Assembly: GCF_900078745.1 (NCBI RefSeq)
Contig: NZ_FKII01000049.1
Span: forward strand, 62,001 to 126,000
Origin: Candidatus Ichthyocystis sparus
GTDB taxonomy: Bacteria; Pseudomonadota; Gammaproteobacteria; Burkholderiales; 2013Ark19i
Direction of reading: 5' to 3'
DNA: 64,000 nt
The notes below the pieces were generated by a model, which worked only from the letters and a program-made list of their open reading frames with translations, did no database searches and was not told the DNA's origin. The position numbers and the translations under genes were made by a program. Positions within the stretch are counted from its first letter, which is position 1. The number at the start of each line of letters is the position of its first letter. This document shows positions 10,140-18,626 of this stretch, piece by piece.

Positions 10140-10400
10140 TTATGGAATGATATTCTTCTTTATAATTATTAGTACCATAAACGCCACCGTAAAAACAACG
10201 CATTTTACTCAACTAAAACTTGTACTAAGCATAGTATTTCTCATTAGGTTTTTATTTACAATACATACACCGATGACAAATTTATTTTTATTGGCACGTT
10301 GTGCATGTTACATTACTTAAGAAAATGCAAATTATATTTTAATTATCGTTATAATTCATCTGTAATTAGATTTATTAACACAAATACACAAGCAGTAATA
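10140..10400. repeat. Repeat D, copy 2
   Basis: The sequence matches 5590-5990 over ACGCCACCGTAAAAACAACGCA, ACTCAACTAAAACTTGTACTAAGC and the CAAATTTATTTTTATTGG..TTATAATTCATCTGTAATTAGATTTATTAAC segment, which also matches 12150-12245. The frame at 10299-10505 is not conserved in the other copies and is not called. Confidence 0.35.
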
Positions 10401-10579
10401 ACCACGCAAGATACGTCAAGCACGCATCTAAACTGGATTAATTTCTATTCAACACATCATCCGCTTATGAAAATAAGATATAAGCACGGTCAGCAATGCA
10501 AATAGCAAACACGTATGTAAGCCGAAATAGGAAATAATCAACCAGTACTACAAATTAGATATGTCACTATATATTAGGC

Positions 10580-10805
10580 ACCAACACAACTATCACATAA
10601 CATAATAAATAAAGAAATATCTAAAGAAGAAATATCACCTAGATAAATGAAAAACCGAGAGGATAAAAATCAGTAGGACAACCGACACTACAACCAATAA
10701 TAACGCCAGTGAAGACAAAATAAAACCTCTTTCCACTCTAAGACAATAGAAGCAACTGAGAAACAAGACCCTTAACAGATTCGCACCTAACAAACCATCA
10801 ACATC
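10580..10805 (-). pseudogene. Family A fragment without N-terminus
   Basis: It contains the family A C-terminal end (ACAACTATCACATAACATAATAAATAAAG), a GATAAAAATCAG loop region and an acidic-linker trace (CGCACCTAACAAACCATCAACATCAG). There are several stops, and it is fused directly to the next family A pseudogene on its right. Confidence 0.4.
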
Positions 10806-10819
10806 AGCCGTCTCTAATA

Positions 10820-11143
10820 ATAGGATAAAGTGCTATAAAAAGGATAGCACTATCAAATACAAATGACAAATAAACTTCAATATACGACCCAGCATTACCT
10901 AACACAGAGTATGAAACAGACAGAAAACACCCTAACAAAACCGTAGACAACGCTATAGAAAAATTAAAATAAAACGATTCGGGCCTACAAGGAGCCTAAA
11001 TTCGGCCACAGCGGATAACTTCCCTAAAATCTCTAAAAACAAAAGGAACAGGTTCAAGATCATCAGAGAAAACAAGACCACCTAGATCACCTATATCTGG
11101 CGAAACCACCGCGTAGATACAAACCACCACCCAAAATAATCAT
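10820..11143 (-). pseudogene. Family A pseudogene: frameshift after the Cys/Gly motif
   Basis: The ATG at 11143 and the frame MIILGGGLYLRGGF are intact. One missing or extra base before CCAGATATAGGTGAT shifts the frame so that a stop follows after ARYR. In the corrected frame the linker reads PDIGDLGGLVFSDDLEPVP. Both Cys of the LCLC motif have changed to Tyr and Arg, which argues that selection was already relaxed. Confidence 0.55.
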
Positions 11144-11489
11144 ATTATTAATCGACTCATAATTAGAAGCGTTATACCAAAGATCCAAAGATGTTATTTA
11201 CACACTATAGCCATAACCTAAAATAAGAAATCAAACAACTTGCTGCTGCACTACTAAACAAAATCAATAAGCAACCAACACTACAAACATAACAACAATA
11301 TTAGAATTACAATATACTACCTAATTCGTGATAAAAAAATATAGAATAGAAGCGTCAGGAGCACAGACTAACTGTCAGGATTATAGTTAGCTAATTAAAA
11401 ATTATTTTTTATTAATTAACCGCCCATCGCCAAGAATCCGGAAAGAAGACGCAGGGGATAAGGGACATAGGAGGCTTTTCTGCCAATTA

Positions 11490-11900
11490 TTAGACAACAT
11501 ATTGAATAGCAATTAGCACACTCTTTAGTGATAAAAACATCAACTATACAATACATAAAATATTGTGTTTGCAGTTAATGATTATATCTATCAAAATTCT
11601 TTACATTTATTTACAATTTACAACTGCTATTCTAGGATTAATCATTTTCTACAAGAGTCTCTCCTTATAACAAACAAAAAAATTCCTCCATAAAAAAATA
11701 AAAATCACAACAGTAAAAAAATTACCACCACTGCTCTTTTTTTAATTAAATACCTCATAAAAAATATCGTTCTTGTATATATGTAATTTTCTCTAAAATT
11801 TTCACAAGTATGGGTCAATACCTAGATAACTTTATGCCAAAGGCACTGACTACGAATACTTAAACCTAATAAGTTAAACATATAATATACAGCAACTATT
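11490..11900 (-). pseudogene. Family C remnant
   Basis: It contains the GGCTTTTCTGCCAATTATTAG block, the TTACAATTTACAACTGCTATT stretch, a TTAATTAAATACCTCATAAAAAATATCG segment and ATGTAATTTTCTCTAAAA. The frame is broken many times. The boundaries are approximate. Confidence 0.35.
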
Positions 11901-12039
11901 AACTTGGCCATTCATAAAACATGTCATACACCGTCTTAATAAAAGTGAAAATAAATATAACTTAAAACTTCGGTATTAGCAGTACTTAAAATTTGTTTAT
12001 AATATATACCATAAACCTAAAATCATCTGACAAACATTG

Positions 12040-12245
12040 ACGTGCCACCTATAATGCGCGTTCCTTACATAATAAATATCTTACGTAAGACCCCAAGAAC
12101 CAGGCCTCTCGTTATTTTTTGTTCATCTGCTGGCAATGTGCATGTCCCAAATGCACCTCTGATAAATTTATCCTTACCCGTATGTTATATTATCCGTACA
12201 AGTTATATTCTAATTATTGTTAGAACTTATTTGTAATTAGTTATT
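12040..12245. repeat. Repeat D, copy 3
   Basis: It shares TTATTTTTTGTTCATC, GGCAATGTGCATGTCCCAAATGCACCT and TAAATTTATCCTTA..CGTATGTTATATTATCC with 5800-5890. The small plus-strand frame at 12042-12236 and the one at 5739-5993 overlap this repeat in different alignments, so neither is called as a gene. Confidence 0.35.
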
Positions 12246-12380
12246 TAATATCTTAATACATAGATCAAATATCAATTAGAGAAACTACAAAACCACCTTG
12301 GCCAGCAACCGACAAATACGCATGACAAGAAAGAGTGCATAACCGCACTACAAATTAGTCATACCACCATAAACCAGGCA

Positions 12381-12759
12381 CTAATCTAGTTGTTTACGGC
12401 CAAAAAGTAGCACACGAACCAGTACCAAAAAACACAACAACCCACAAACAATTAAAGAAGTTCCAAATTGGAAAACAAGACTTGGGAGACCATCCAACCG
12501 AAGGAGTACACCAGCAACATATAAAGTCGCAGACGATATCAGCAAAAATAAAACAAAGTCACCTTGATCCGGAAGGACAACTGGATCAGCAGCACCATCG
12601 GGATCAGCAGCAGCAACAACACCAAGCACCATCAGGATCGGCAGCAGCAGCAGCACCAGGATCTGCAAAATCCAACTCACCATCTAACAAGGCATCAAAA
12701 CCATCTACACGAGGTCCTAGACCACCGCATAGACACAAAGCAGATCCCGAAATAAACAT
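12381..12759 (-). pseudogene. Family A gene with a single-base frameshift in the linker
   Basis: From ATG at 12759 the frame reads MFISGSALCLCGGLGPRVDG, then an acidic/Ala linker, and runs into WCCCCC and a stop. Removing one base from the AA at 12624-12625 restores one frame to the end. That frame has an ADPDGA-type repeat linker, a first helix (FVLFLLISSATLYVAGVLL), a loop, and a second helix (SLIVCGLLCFLVLVRVLLF). Everything else looks intact, including a TACAAT box upstream. It is therefore either a very recent pseudogene, a reversible slip in a GCT/GAT-rich tract, or a base-call error. The downstream open part alone is 12381-12683. Confidence 0.6.
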
Positions 12760-13029
12760 ATTATTACCAATTCGCAATTAAAATTATTGTACTAAAATGT
12801 CACTTTATTATTACTATAATCAGTAATTATTACCACAATCACTACCGAAAACAAGCAATCAAATAACCTCCTCCCACTGCCAAACAAAATACACCCAACA
12901 CCCAATCTGTAGCAAGAAAACAGAGTAGCAGAATATTTAGTTTGGCTTCTTGTGGTAATGATAAAAAAGGACAGGGTTATAACTCATATCCTTCCCACTC
13001 CACACGAGACCATACATAGGAAGGAGAAT

Positions 13030-13560
13030 TCTCCATCAACTAATTATTCTAATCACTATATTCAGCAATTATTATATACTTCTTAGTGTTAAGGATAACA
13101 CCTATACATAAAATATGTTTGCAATTATTAACTTTTATTAAAATTTTTCCCAACTTTACTACTCACCACTGCTTGAAGATTCATTACTCTTTAAAATTTT
13201 ACAACAAACAAAAATGTTTCGGTAAAAACAAAGATCACATACGAAACAGAGTAAGGAAATGGCCGCTCCTGTTATAGCCATTCCTGTTCTTTTTCTAATT
13301 AAACATCCCACAGAGCAAAAAAACTATCGCATCAAAATGTAACATCGCAACATGTAATTTTCTCTATAAAAAATACAATAATTGCTCAACAGTTGAGTGC
13401 CAAAGTTATTAATGGATTAATGCTTCAAATAAACAAGTTAATCCCACAGAGAGTAGGAACACAAAATTTTTGTTACTACATACCACATCCTATTGCATAT
13501 CAAAAACGTAGTCTATGGTATTAGAGCACATTATACTTGTTACCAAGTATGTTCAGAAAA
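13030..13560 (-). pseudogene. Family C remnant, longest copy
   Basis: The copy runs from the GAATTCTCCATCAACTAATTATTC block through ACATAAAATATGTTTGCAATTATTAAC, GCCATTCCTGTTCTTTTTCTAATTAAAC and ATGTAATTTTCTCTATAAAAAATACAATAATTGCTC to GCTTCAAATAAACAAGTTAATCC. It keeps the internal segment missing at 267-659. No frame is open. Confidence 0.4.
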
Positions 13561-13879
13561 AACTGTTAGAAGTACTGCGCGAAGCAGACTACGGCAAAAA
13601 CAACATGCATAAATGTATAAAAAACACATGTTACAACAAATAAAAAATGGTCGCAGGCAAATATACTAATAAAACAAACCACATGCTAAACTGAGAAATT
13701 ATTAGAGAGGGATAGAGGGAAAAAGAAAAATAAATTACCACGCGCTATATCAACAAAACACACTCCCTCAAGTATGCCAATAATTTTAATCCTCAGCTAA
13801 TATCTGCAGCAATTGCTGTAGATATTGGATACCCTTTTGCTCTACATATAAAGCAAAGACTCAAAAATCATGAAAACCA
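13561..13879. other. Gene-free spacer
   Basis: This 319-base stretch lies between a family C remnant and the intact family B gene. It contains short CTGCGCGAAGCAGA-like and purine-rich stretches (GAGAGGGATAGAGGGAAAAAG near 13705). I see no gene or clear hairpin. Confidence 0.4.
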
Positions 13880-14239
13880 TCAGAGCGAGAGCATTACAGC
13901 AGCGAAAAAAAGGAGAAAATAAGATATTGTTCTCATGGTACTTAAATCTGGGCTATGCGGACCATATTCATACACAATAAAAGCGGTCATAGCAGTTGAA
14001 CCCATAGCTAGAAGCATTGAAAAAAAGAAAAGATTCCTAAAAACAGCATTATTCAAAGGTGGGGGACCGAGATCATGATCAGGATCAAGAACGGGATCGG
14101 GGTCGGGCTCAAGAACGGGAACGGGATCAGGGATGGGAGCTGGAACGGGACCAAGAACTGGAACTGGATCAAACAAATCACCAATATCGGCCATCTCGGT
14201 TATAAAACCGCTGCATAAACCAACGTTACAAATAATCAT
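13880..14239 (-). CDS. Family B small two-helix membrane protein, Pro/Asp/Val repeat variant
   Basis: The product has 119 residues and no recognised homologue. The N-terminus MIICNVGLCSGFITEMADIG is followed by DLFDP. Residues 25-60 are a Pro-rich acidic repeat (units such as DPVPVLEPDP). Hydrophobic helices lie at about 67-90 and 104-118, separated by YEYGPHSPDLSTMRT. This is the only open family B copy in the window; degraded ones lie at 2020, 2975, 6940 and 9575. Family B shares with family A the Cys-containing start, GDL motif, acidic repeat linker and two helices, so the two families are probably related. A GATAAT box lies about 30 bases upstream. The location is inferred to be membrane; the function is unknown. 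Confidence 0.68.
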   Translation of the reverse strand: MIICNVGLCSGFITEMADIGDLFDPVPVLGPVPAPIPDPVPVLEPDPDPVLDPDHDLGPPPLNNAVFRNLFFFSMLLAMGSTAMTAFIVYEYGPHSPDLSTMRTISYFLLFFAAVMLSL

Positions 14240-14808
14240 CTCAACTCACAATTAAAATTATCTTTTACTAGAACATTACTGTCACTATAATTTAAAACAA
14301 TCAATGAAATAACTCGCACTACCCAAACAACAAGCACAGATACATACCTGCTTAATAGGAATCCGGTCATACCTTAATTAATCTAGTTATTTTACAATAA
14401 ATGGTCTACGAAAAAACGGGCAAAGTCTAGCTTATTCTTAGTTCAACCTTTTGTGCATGCATATACGCATGGAGAACAATCTAGCAGTATGTAAAATATA
14501 CAATTTCGTATGCGCACCATATCATGGGTGTATAGAATCAATAGACAAGATCTCTAAAAAATGGCTCTGCCACTATCGATGGTAATCACTATGAAAGAAT
14601 AATACAAAAACAAACAAGAGGATAGTACAACACATTATGCAAAAACTTTCTTGTTAATAACATTAAAAAACTTGCTTTAGCACAAATATATGTACAGCAT
14701 AGCACGACCCAAGAGGCTACGTAGTCTGCAATTGTAGCGAGCAAATAACATATAACTGCCATTATCTTATTCGTATGTCTAGTCCCAGATATATATCTGG
14801 CAAAATAT
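14240..14808. other. Spacer between the repeat array and the TCA operon
   Basis: The first 100 bases match the family upstream region (ATTAAAATTATCTTTTACTAGAAC and TATAATTTAAAACAATCAATGAAATAACTCGCACTACCC). The remainder is A+T-rich without a gene. A perfect 16-base palindrome lies at 14785-14800, just past the end of zapE. Confidence 0.5.
14785..14800. terminator. Palindrome downstream of zapE (CCAGATATATATCTGG)
   Basis: A perfect 16-base inverted repeat begins 9 bases after the zapE stop. It could fold as a weak hairpin at the end of the operon transcript, but no T-run follows on the minus strand. Calling it a terminator is tentative. Confidence 0.3.
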
Positions 14809-15834
14809 CTAGAACAAGTTATCCCTCATCTCAAAGAGACGACTAACAGTTCTTGCAAATTGATCAGAAAATTTACCTTGATAATCCCATTTCTCTAATG
14901 GAAAACTAGAAGAAATAAAAAGCCTCCTGTGGCGGTCATACAATACGTCTATTAAAAAAGTAAATCTACGAAGGTGGGTTAACGAAAATTCGTTAAACTC
15001 AGGAATATGGGATATTATAAAAGTAGAAAACATTTCTGATAATAGTAAATAATCCCTGAAACTTCTGCTTGTATTACAAATACTACCATAGGTAAACCAA
15101 ATACTGCTGTCAGCTATGCGGTAGTATGAAATATGTCTTCCATTTATCTCAATTTTACCTTCATTTTTATCAATAAAAAATTCCTCAAAATACGCTTCAG
15201 ATTTCGCAGTATGAGGTGAAAAAAATCTGCTATTAGCGGATGTTTTATGTTCACGACGAAAATCTACATCCTCTTCCATACTTACAGAAATATAGTGCTC
15301 ATGCATCCAATCAATAGTGCCCATAAAACTATCTCTACGAAGACCGTCAATGTATAGCTGAGAAATTGCAAAATTGCTGGTTGTCATAATAAAGATATCT
15401 CTTTCATCAAACTTCATTAAAAGTCGTCCGAGTATCATGGCATCAGCAATATCAGAAACATAAAACTCATCTAAGAATAGATACCGATAGTCTAAGGATT
15501 TAATCATTGCAGATATAGGATCATTGTCTTGGCTATTACGCCCCAGATAATCCTGTACGCTTCTCATAAACTCATGAAAATGCAACCTTCTTTTATCAGG
15601 TAATAAAAAATGCTCATACACCAAGTCCATCAAAAAAGTTTTTCCGCGTCCAGACGGACCATAGACATACAAAGACCGTGGCTTGTCGACAGTAAGTCTG
15701 CCCCAAAAAGTTTGTCTCTCAATTATTGAATTAATGACCGACTCAATGGCCTGGAGAGCACTCAGCTGAGAGTTAGTTTCTTTGTAATTATTTCTAACGC
15801 AGGCATCAACATACTCTCTTTTTAAATCAACCAT
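14809..15834 (-). CDS. zapE: Cell division protein ZapE (AFG1-like ATPase)
   Basis: The product has 341 residues and is a P-loop ATPase of the AFG1/ZapE family. In other proteobacteria this family acts on the Z-ring under stress or low oxygen. The Walker A motif GPSGRGKT is at residues 59-66, followed by FLMDLVYEHF. Walker B (YLFLDEF) is at 117-123, followed by the family-typical VSDIADAMIL. A sensor-like TTSN follows at about residue 151. The length is typical. It begins 19 bases after lpdA and is the last gene of the sdh-gltA-suc-lpd block, the usual betaproteobacterial position. No strong ribosome-binding site precedes its ATG, so it may be translated by coupling. Confidence 0.9.
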   Translation of the reverse strand: MVDLKREYVDACVRNNYKETNSQLSALQAIESVINSIIERQTFWGRLTVDKPRSLYVYGPSGRGKTFLMDLVYEHFLLPDKRRLHFHEFMRSVQDYLGRNSQDNDPISAMIKSLDYRYLFLDEFYVSDIADAMILGRLLMKFDERDIFIMTTSNFAISQLYIDGLRRDSFMGTIDWMHEHYISVSMEEDVDFRREHKTSANSRFFSPHTAKSEAYFEEFFIDKNEGKIEINGRHISYYRIADSSIWFTYGSICNTSRSFRDYLLLSEMFSTFIISHIPEFNEFSLTHLRRFTFLIDVLYDRHRRLFISSSFPLEKWDYQGKFSDQFARTVSRLFEMRDNLF

Positions 15835-15853
15835 AGCTCACAAAATTGCTGAG

Positions 15854-17278
15854 CTAAGAGTGTATGGCAGCACCAGAAGTAGCAAGAGCCGCCTCCAGAG
15901 TCACCTCAGAAAGACTGGGATGAGCATGCATGATGGATGCAATATCCTGAGCTGAAGACTTAAACGTCATAGCCACTACGCACTCATTAATCAACTCGGA
16001 AGCCATAGGACCAACCATATGTACCCCCAACAAACGATCAGTGTCTCCGCAGCTAAGCATTTTAACAAATCCTAAATTACGGCCCATAGAACGAGCACGG
16101 GCATTAGAAACATAGCTAGCCTGCCCCACATTATACGGTCGACCCAAATCTATAAGTTGCGATTCGGTTTTCCCAACCCAAGCAATTTCAGGATCAGTAT
16201 ATATAACCCACGGAATAATATCCCTATCATAGTATGGACAAAGTCCCGCCATGCTCTCAACAACAAACAGAGCATCCTTGCTTGCTCTATGAGCCAACAT
16301 AGGTCCAGAAATAACATCACCTATGGCGTAAACTCCAGGAACAGAAGTAGAAAAATTATCATCCACGACTATACGCCCACGATCATCAATGGATATACCA
16401 ACTCGGTCCAGGCCCAGTTCATTGGTATTAGGAACTCTTCCAACTGCCACTATCAAACGATCAAATGTTAAAGACCTAAGCTCATTACTAGATGATTGTA
16501 CAGTAAGTGTAACAACAGAATCATGGGTAACAACAGATTTAACATTAACACCCAGGTTAATTTGCATACCCTGGCGCTTGAAATTCTTCATTGCCTCTTT
16601 TGAAACAGACAAATCTGCCGCTGCTAAGAATGAGGTGGAAGCCTCTAGGAGTACAACATGCGAACCCAATCGTGACCAAACACTACCCATCTCCAAACCT
16701 ATAACACCTGCACCTATTATAGCAAGACGGCCCGGAACTCGATCAAAGGAAAGAGCACCTTCATTGTCAACAACAAGACGATTATCTACTGGAGCCATTG
16801 GAAGACAAGAAGGAACGGAGCCAGTAGCAATAATCACTCTATCTGCAGCTACCACATTGTCTTGCCCAGAAACAAAAAGTAAATACGAACCATCAGCTTC
16901 CCTACTGTGAAAAGAAGCCCTCCCCAAAATTGGGGTAACTGAATTCTTTTTGAACAAATGAGCAATGCCACGGCTATTATCAGAAATAATTTTACTCTTG
17001 CGTTGCATCATCTTGTCCAAATCTAACTGAACAGAACTTACAACAACACCATGATCAGAAAAATCATGGCACACCTGCGAATAAAACTCAGAAGATTGCA
17101 ACAAAGCCTTGGAGGGAATACAACCCACATTCAGGCAAGTTCCCCCATAACACGGGTTGCCAAATTGGTCTGACCAAGAATCAATACAGGCTGTCCTAAA
17201 CCCACACTGTGCAGCACGAATGGAGGCAACATACCCGCCAGGACCAGCACCTATAACTACAACATCAAATTTCTCCAT
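15854..17278 (-). CDS. lpdA: Dihydrolipoyl dehydrogenase (E3)
   Basis: The product is a 474-residue FAD flavoprotein. It reoxidises the dihydrolipoyl groups of the 2-oxoglutarate dehydrogenase complex with NAD+. The N-terminal FAD-binding GAGPGGY is at residues 10-16. The redox-active disulfide CLNVGC is at 48-53. The NAD-binding motif is GAGVIGLEMGSVW at about 189, and the second FAD motif is GVYAIGDV at about 310. The catalytic His-Glu region is HAHPSLSE near 446. All key residues are present. It lies 18 bases downstream of sucB in the same operon, so it most likely serves the 2-oxoglutarate complex, although E3 is often shared with pyruvate dehydrogenase. Confidence 0.95.
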   Translation of the reverse strand: MEKFDVVVIGAGPGGYVASIRAAQCGFRTACIDSWSDQFGNPCYGGTCLNVGCIPSKALLQSSEFYSQVCHDFSDHGVVVSSVQLDLDKMMQRKSKIISDNSRGIAHLFKKNSVTPILGRASFHSREADGSYLLFVSGQDNVVAADRVIIATGSVPSCLPMAPVDNRLVVDNEGALSFDRVPGRLAIIGAGVIGLEMGSVWSRLGSHVVLLEASTSFLAAADLSVSKEAMKNFKRQGMQINLGVNVKSVVTHDSVVTLTVQSSSNELRSLTFDRLIVAVGRVPNTNELGLDRVGISIDDRGRIVVDDNFSTSVPGVYAIGDVISGPMLAHRASKDALFVVESMAGLCPYYDRDIIPWVIYTDPEIAWVGKTESQLIDLGRPYNVGQASYVSNARARSMGRNLGFVKMLSCGDTDRLLGVHMVGPMASELINECVVAMTFKSSAQDIASIMHAHPSLSEVTLEAALATSGAAIHS

Positions 17279-17296
17279 TACAAGCCCATCAGTATA

Positions 17297-18592
17297 CTAA
17301 ATACACAACAACAAGCGAGAAGGATCCTCTAGAGCATCCTTAATAGCAACCAGTCCTAGAACGGCCTCTCTACCGTCAATCAGCCTATGATCATAAGAAA
17401 GTGCCAAATGAACCATGGGACGAATAACAATCTCCCCATTCTCTACAACAGGACGATCTTTTATAGCATGAACGCCCAATATAGCAGACTGCGGAGGATT
17501 AATGATAGGAGTAGACATGACAGATCCATAGGAACCGCCATTGCTAATGGAAAACGTACCGCCAAGCAGATCGTCCAAAGCCAAACGCCCAGACTTAGCA
17601 CGTTTGGCGTAATCTGAAATAGCAAGCTCAATTTCATGCATGAGCAAACTATCAGCATCACGAATAACCGGTACTACCAAACCCCTCTCTGTACCTACAG
17701 CCACACCTATATTAAACGAACCATGGTATATGATGTCGGAACCATCAATAGATGCATTGAGAACAGGAAACTTTTTCAAAGCAGCAACAACCGCCTTAAC
17801 AAAAAATGACATGAATCCTAAGCGCACTCCGTGGCTCTTTTCGAAGATATCAACATATCTTTTGCGAAGATCAATGACGGCCTTCATATTAACCTCATTG
17901 AAAGTCGTAAGAGTGGCAGTAGAGGACTGAGATTCCAATAACCTCTCTGCCACACGAACTCGCAACCTAGACATTGGCTCACGACGATCGGAAATAGCAT
18001 TATCACTAACAGAAGATACTACTTCCTTCTCATCCCTGGTAGCTTCAGGTTTGGAGCTAGACTCAGACTCTACAGATACAGAAGTACTAGATTCCTCAGC
18101 ATGTGATGAAGTAGAAGCAGTAGAGGTATCGGGTAGGTCAGACGACTTTAGCACATCTTCTTTCAAAATGCGCCCGCCAAGTCCAGATCCAGAAACATCA
18201 CCTAAATCAACCCCCATATTAGAAGCCAACGAAACGGCGGCTGGCATAGCAACATTACTATGGGAAGCGACAGACGATCCTCCATGCTGTTGGACAACAG
18301 CATCCTCATGAGAACCTACGGCAGATGCACGAGAAGGAAGATCGGAATCTGAGGACATCTCAGTAATATCAGCAATATCCTGGCCACTAACAACGATGGC
18401 GCCATCATCCTCGATTATAGCAGATAAAACACCATCAATAGGCGACGGAATCTCCATAACTATCTTGTCCGTCTCAATCTCAACTAAGACTTCACCCCTC
18501 TTTACATGATCTCCAGGCTGCTTTTGCCAGGAAAGAAGCGTTGCTTCAGAAACTGACTCCGACAACTGAGGCACCTTTACTTTGACAGACAT
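17297..18592 (-). CDS. sucB: Dihydrolipoyllysine succinyltransferase, E2 of 2-oxoglutarate dehydrogenase
   Basis: The product has 431 residues. It transfers the succinyl group from E1 to CoA. A single lipoyl domain covers residues 1-77, with the lipoylated Lys in [12 protein letters not shown] (about K43). A short E3/E1-binding domain lies at about 114-150 ([23 protein letters not shown]). The catalytic domain follows from about 200, with the [10 protein letters not shown] active-site motif near the C-terminus. The linker between the binding and catalytic domains (about 150-200) is unusually rich in Ser and Glu instead of Ala/Pro. The ATG is preceded by AGAGG. It lies between sucA and lpdA. 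Confidence 0.95.
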   Translation of the reverse strand: MSVKVKVPQLSESVSEATLLSWQKQPGDHVKRGEVLVEIETDKIVMEIPSPIDGVLSAIIEDDGAIVVSGQDIADITEMSSDSDLPSRASAVGSHEDAVVQQHGGSSVASHSNVAMPAAVSLASNMGVDLGDVSGSGLGGRILKEDVLKSSDLPDTSTASTSSHAEESSTSVSVESESSSKPEATRDEKEVVSSVSDNAISDRREPMSRLRVRVAERLLESQSSTATLTTFNEVNMKAVIDLRKRYVDIFEKSHGVRLGFMSFFVKAVVAALKKFPVLNASIDGSDIIYHGSFNIGVAVGTERGLVVPVIRDADSLLMHEIELAISDYAKRAKSGRLALDDLLGGTFSISNGGSYGSVMSTPIINPPQSAILGVHAIKDRPVVENGEIVIRPMVHLALSYDHRLIDGREAVLGLVAIKDALEDPSRLLLCI

Positions 18593-18626
18593 AAAAAAAC
18601 CTCTTTAAGAAATAACAGTCAAGTCA

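Larger units (their letters stand above)
1..14300 (-). repeat. Decaying tandem array of small membrane-protein gene families A, B and C
   Basis: Recurring blocks can be followed by eye across this stretch. Block A genes start with a Cys-containing LCLCGGF-like N-terminus, followed by an acidic linker and two hydrophobic helices. Block B genes start MIICNVGLC-like and carry a GDLFDP motif. Block C resembles the frame at 267-659. Between blocks there is a conserved sequence upstream of A genes (an ATTATACTAAAA-like core on the plus strand) and a conserved segment around TTTTCTACCAATTATT near 255, 1438, 3825, 5070, 6812, 9410 and 11478. Unit spacing is irregular, about 1.2 to 2.4 kb. Most copies are broken. 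The whole array reads on the minus strand. It looks like repeated duplication followed by decay; I see no transposase or integrase in it. Confidence 0.75.

Noticed and set aside
12482-12781. Plus-strand Gln/His/Pro-rich frames opposite the family A gene
   Set aside because: They are antisense reading of the GCT/GAT repeat of the minus-strand gene; composition reflects the repeat.
1-14300. Insertion sequences or prophage as the cause of the repeats
   Set aside because: No transposase, integrase or terminal inverted repeats could be recognised; the repeats are gene-sized and all in the same orientation.
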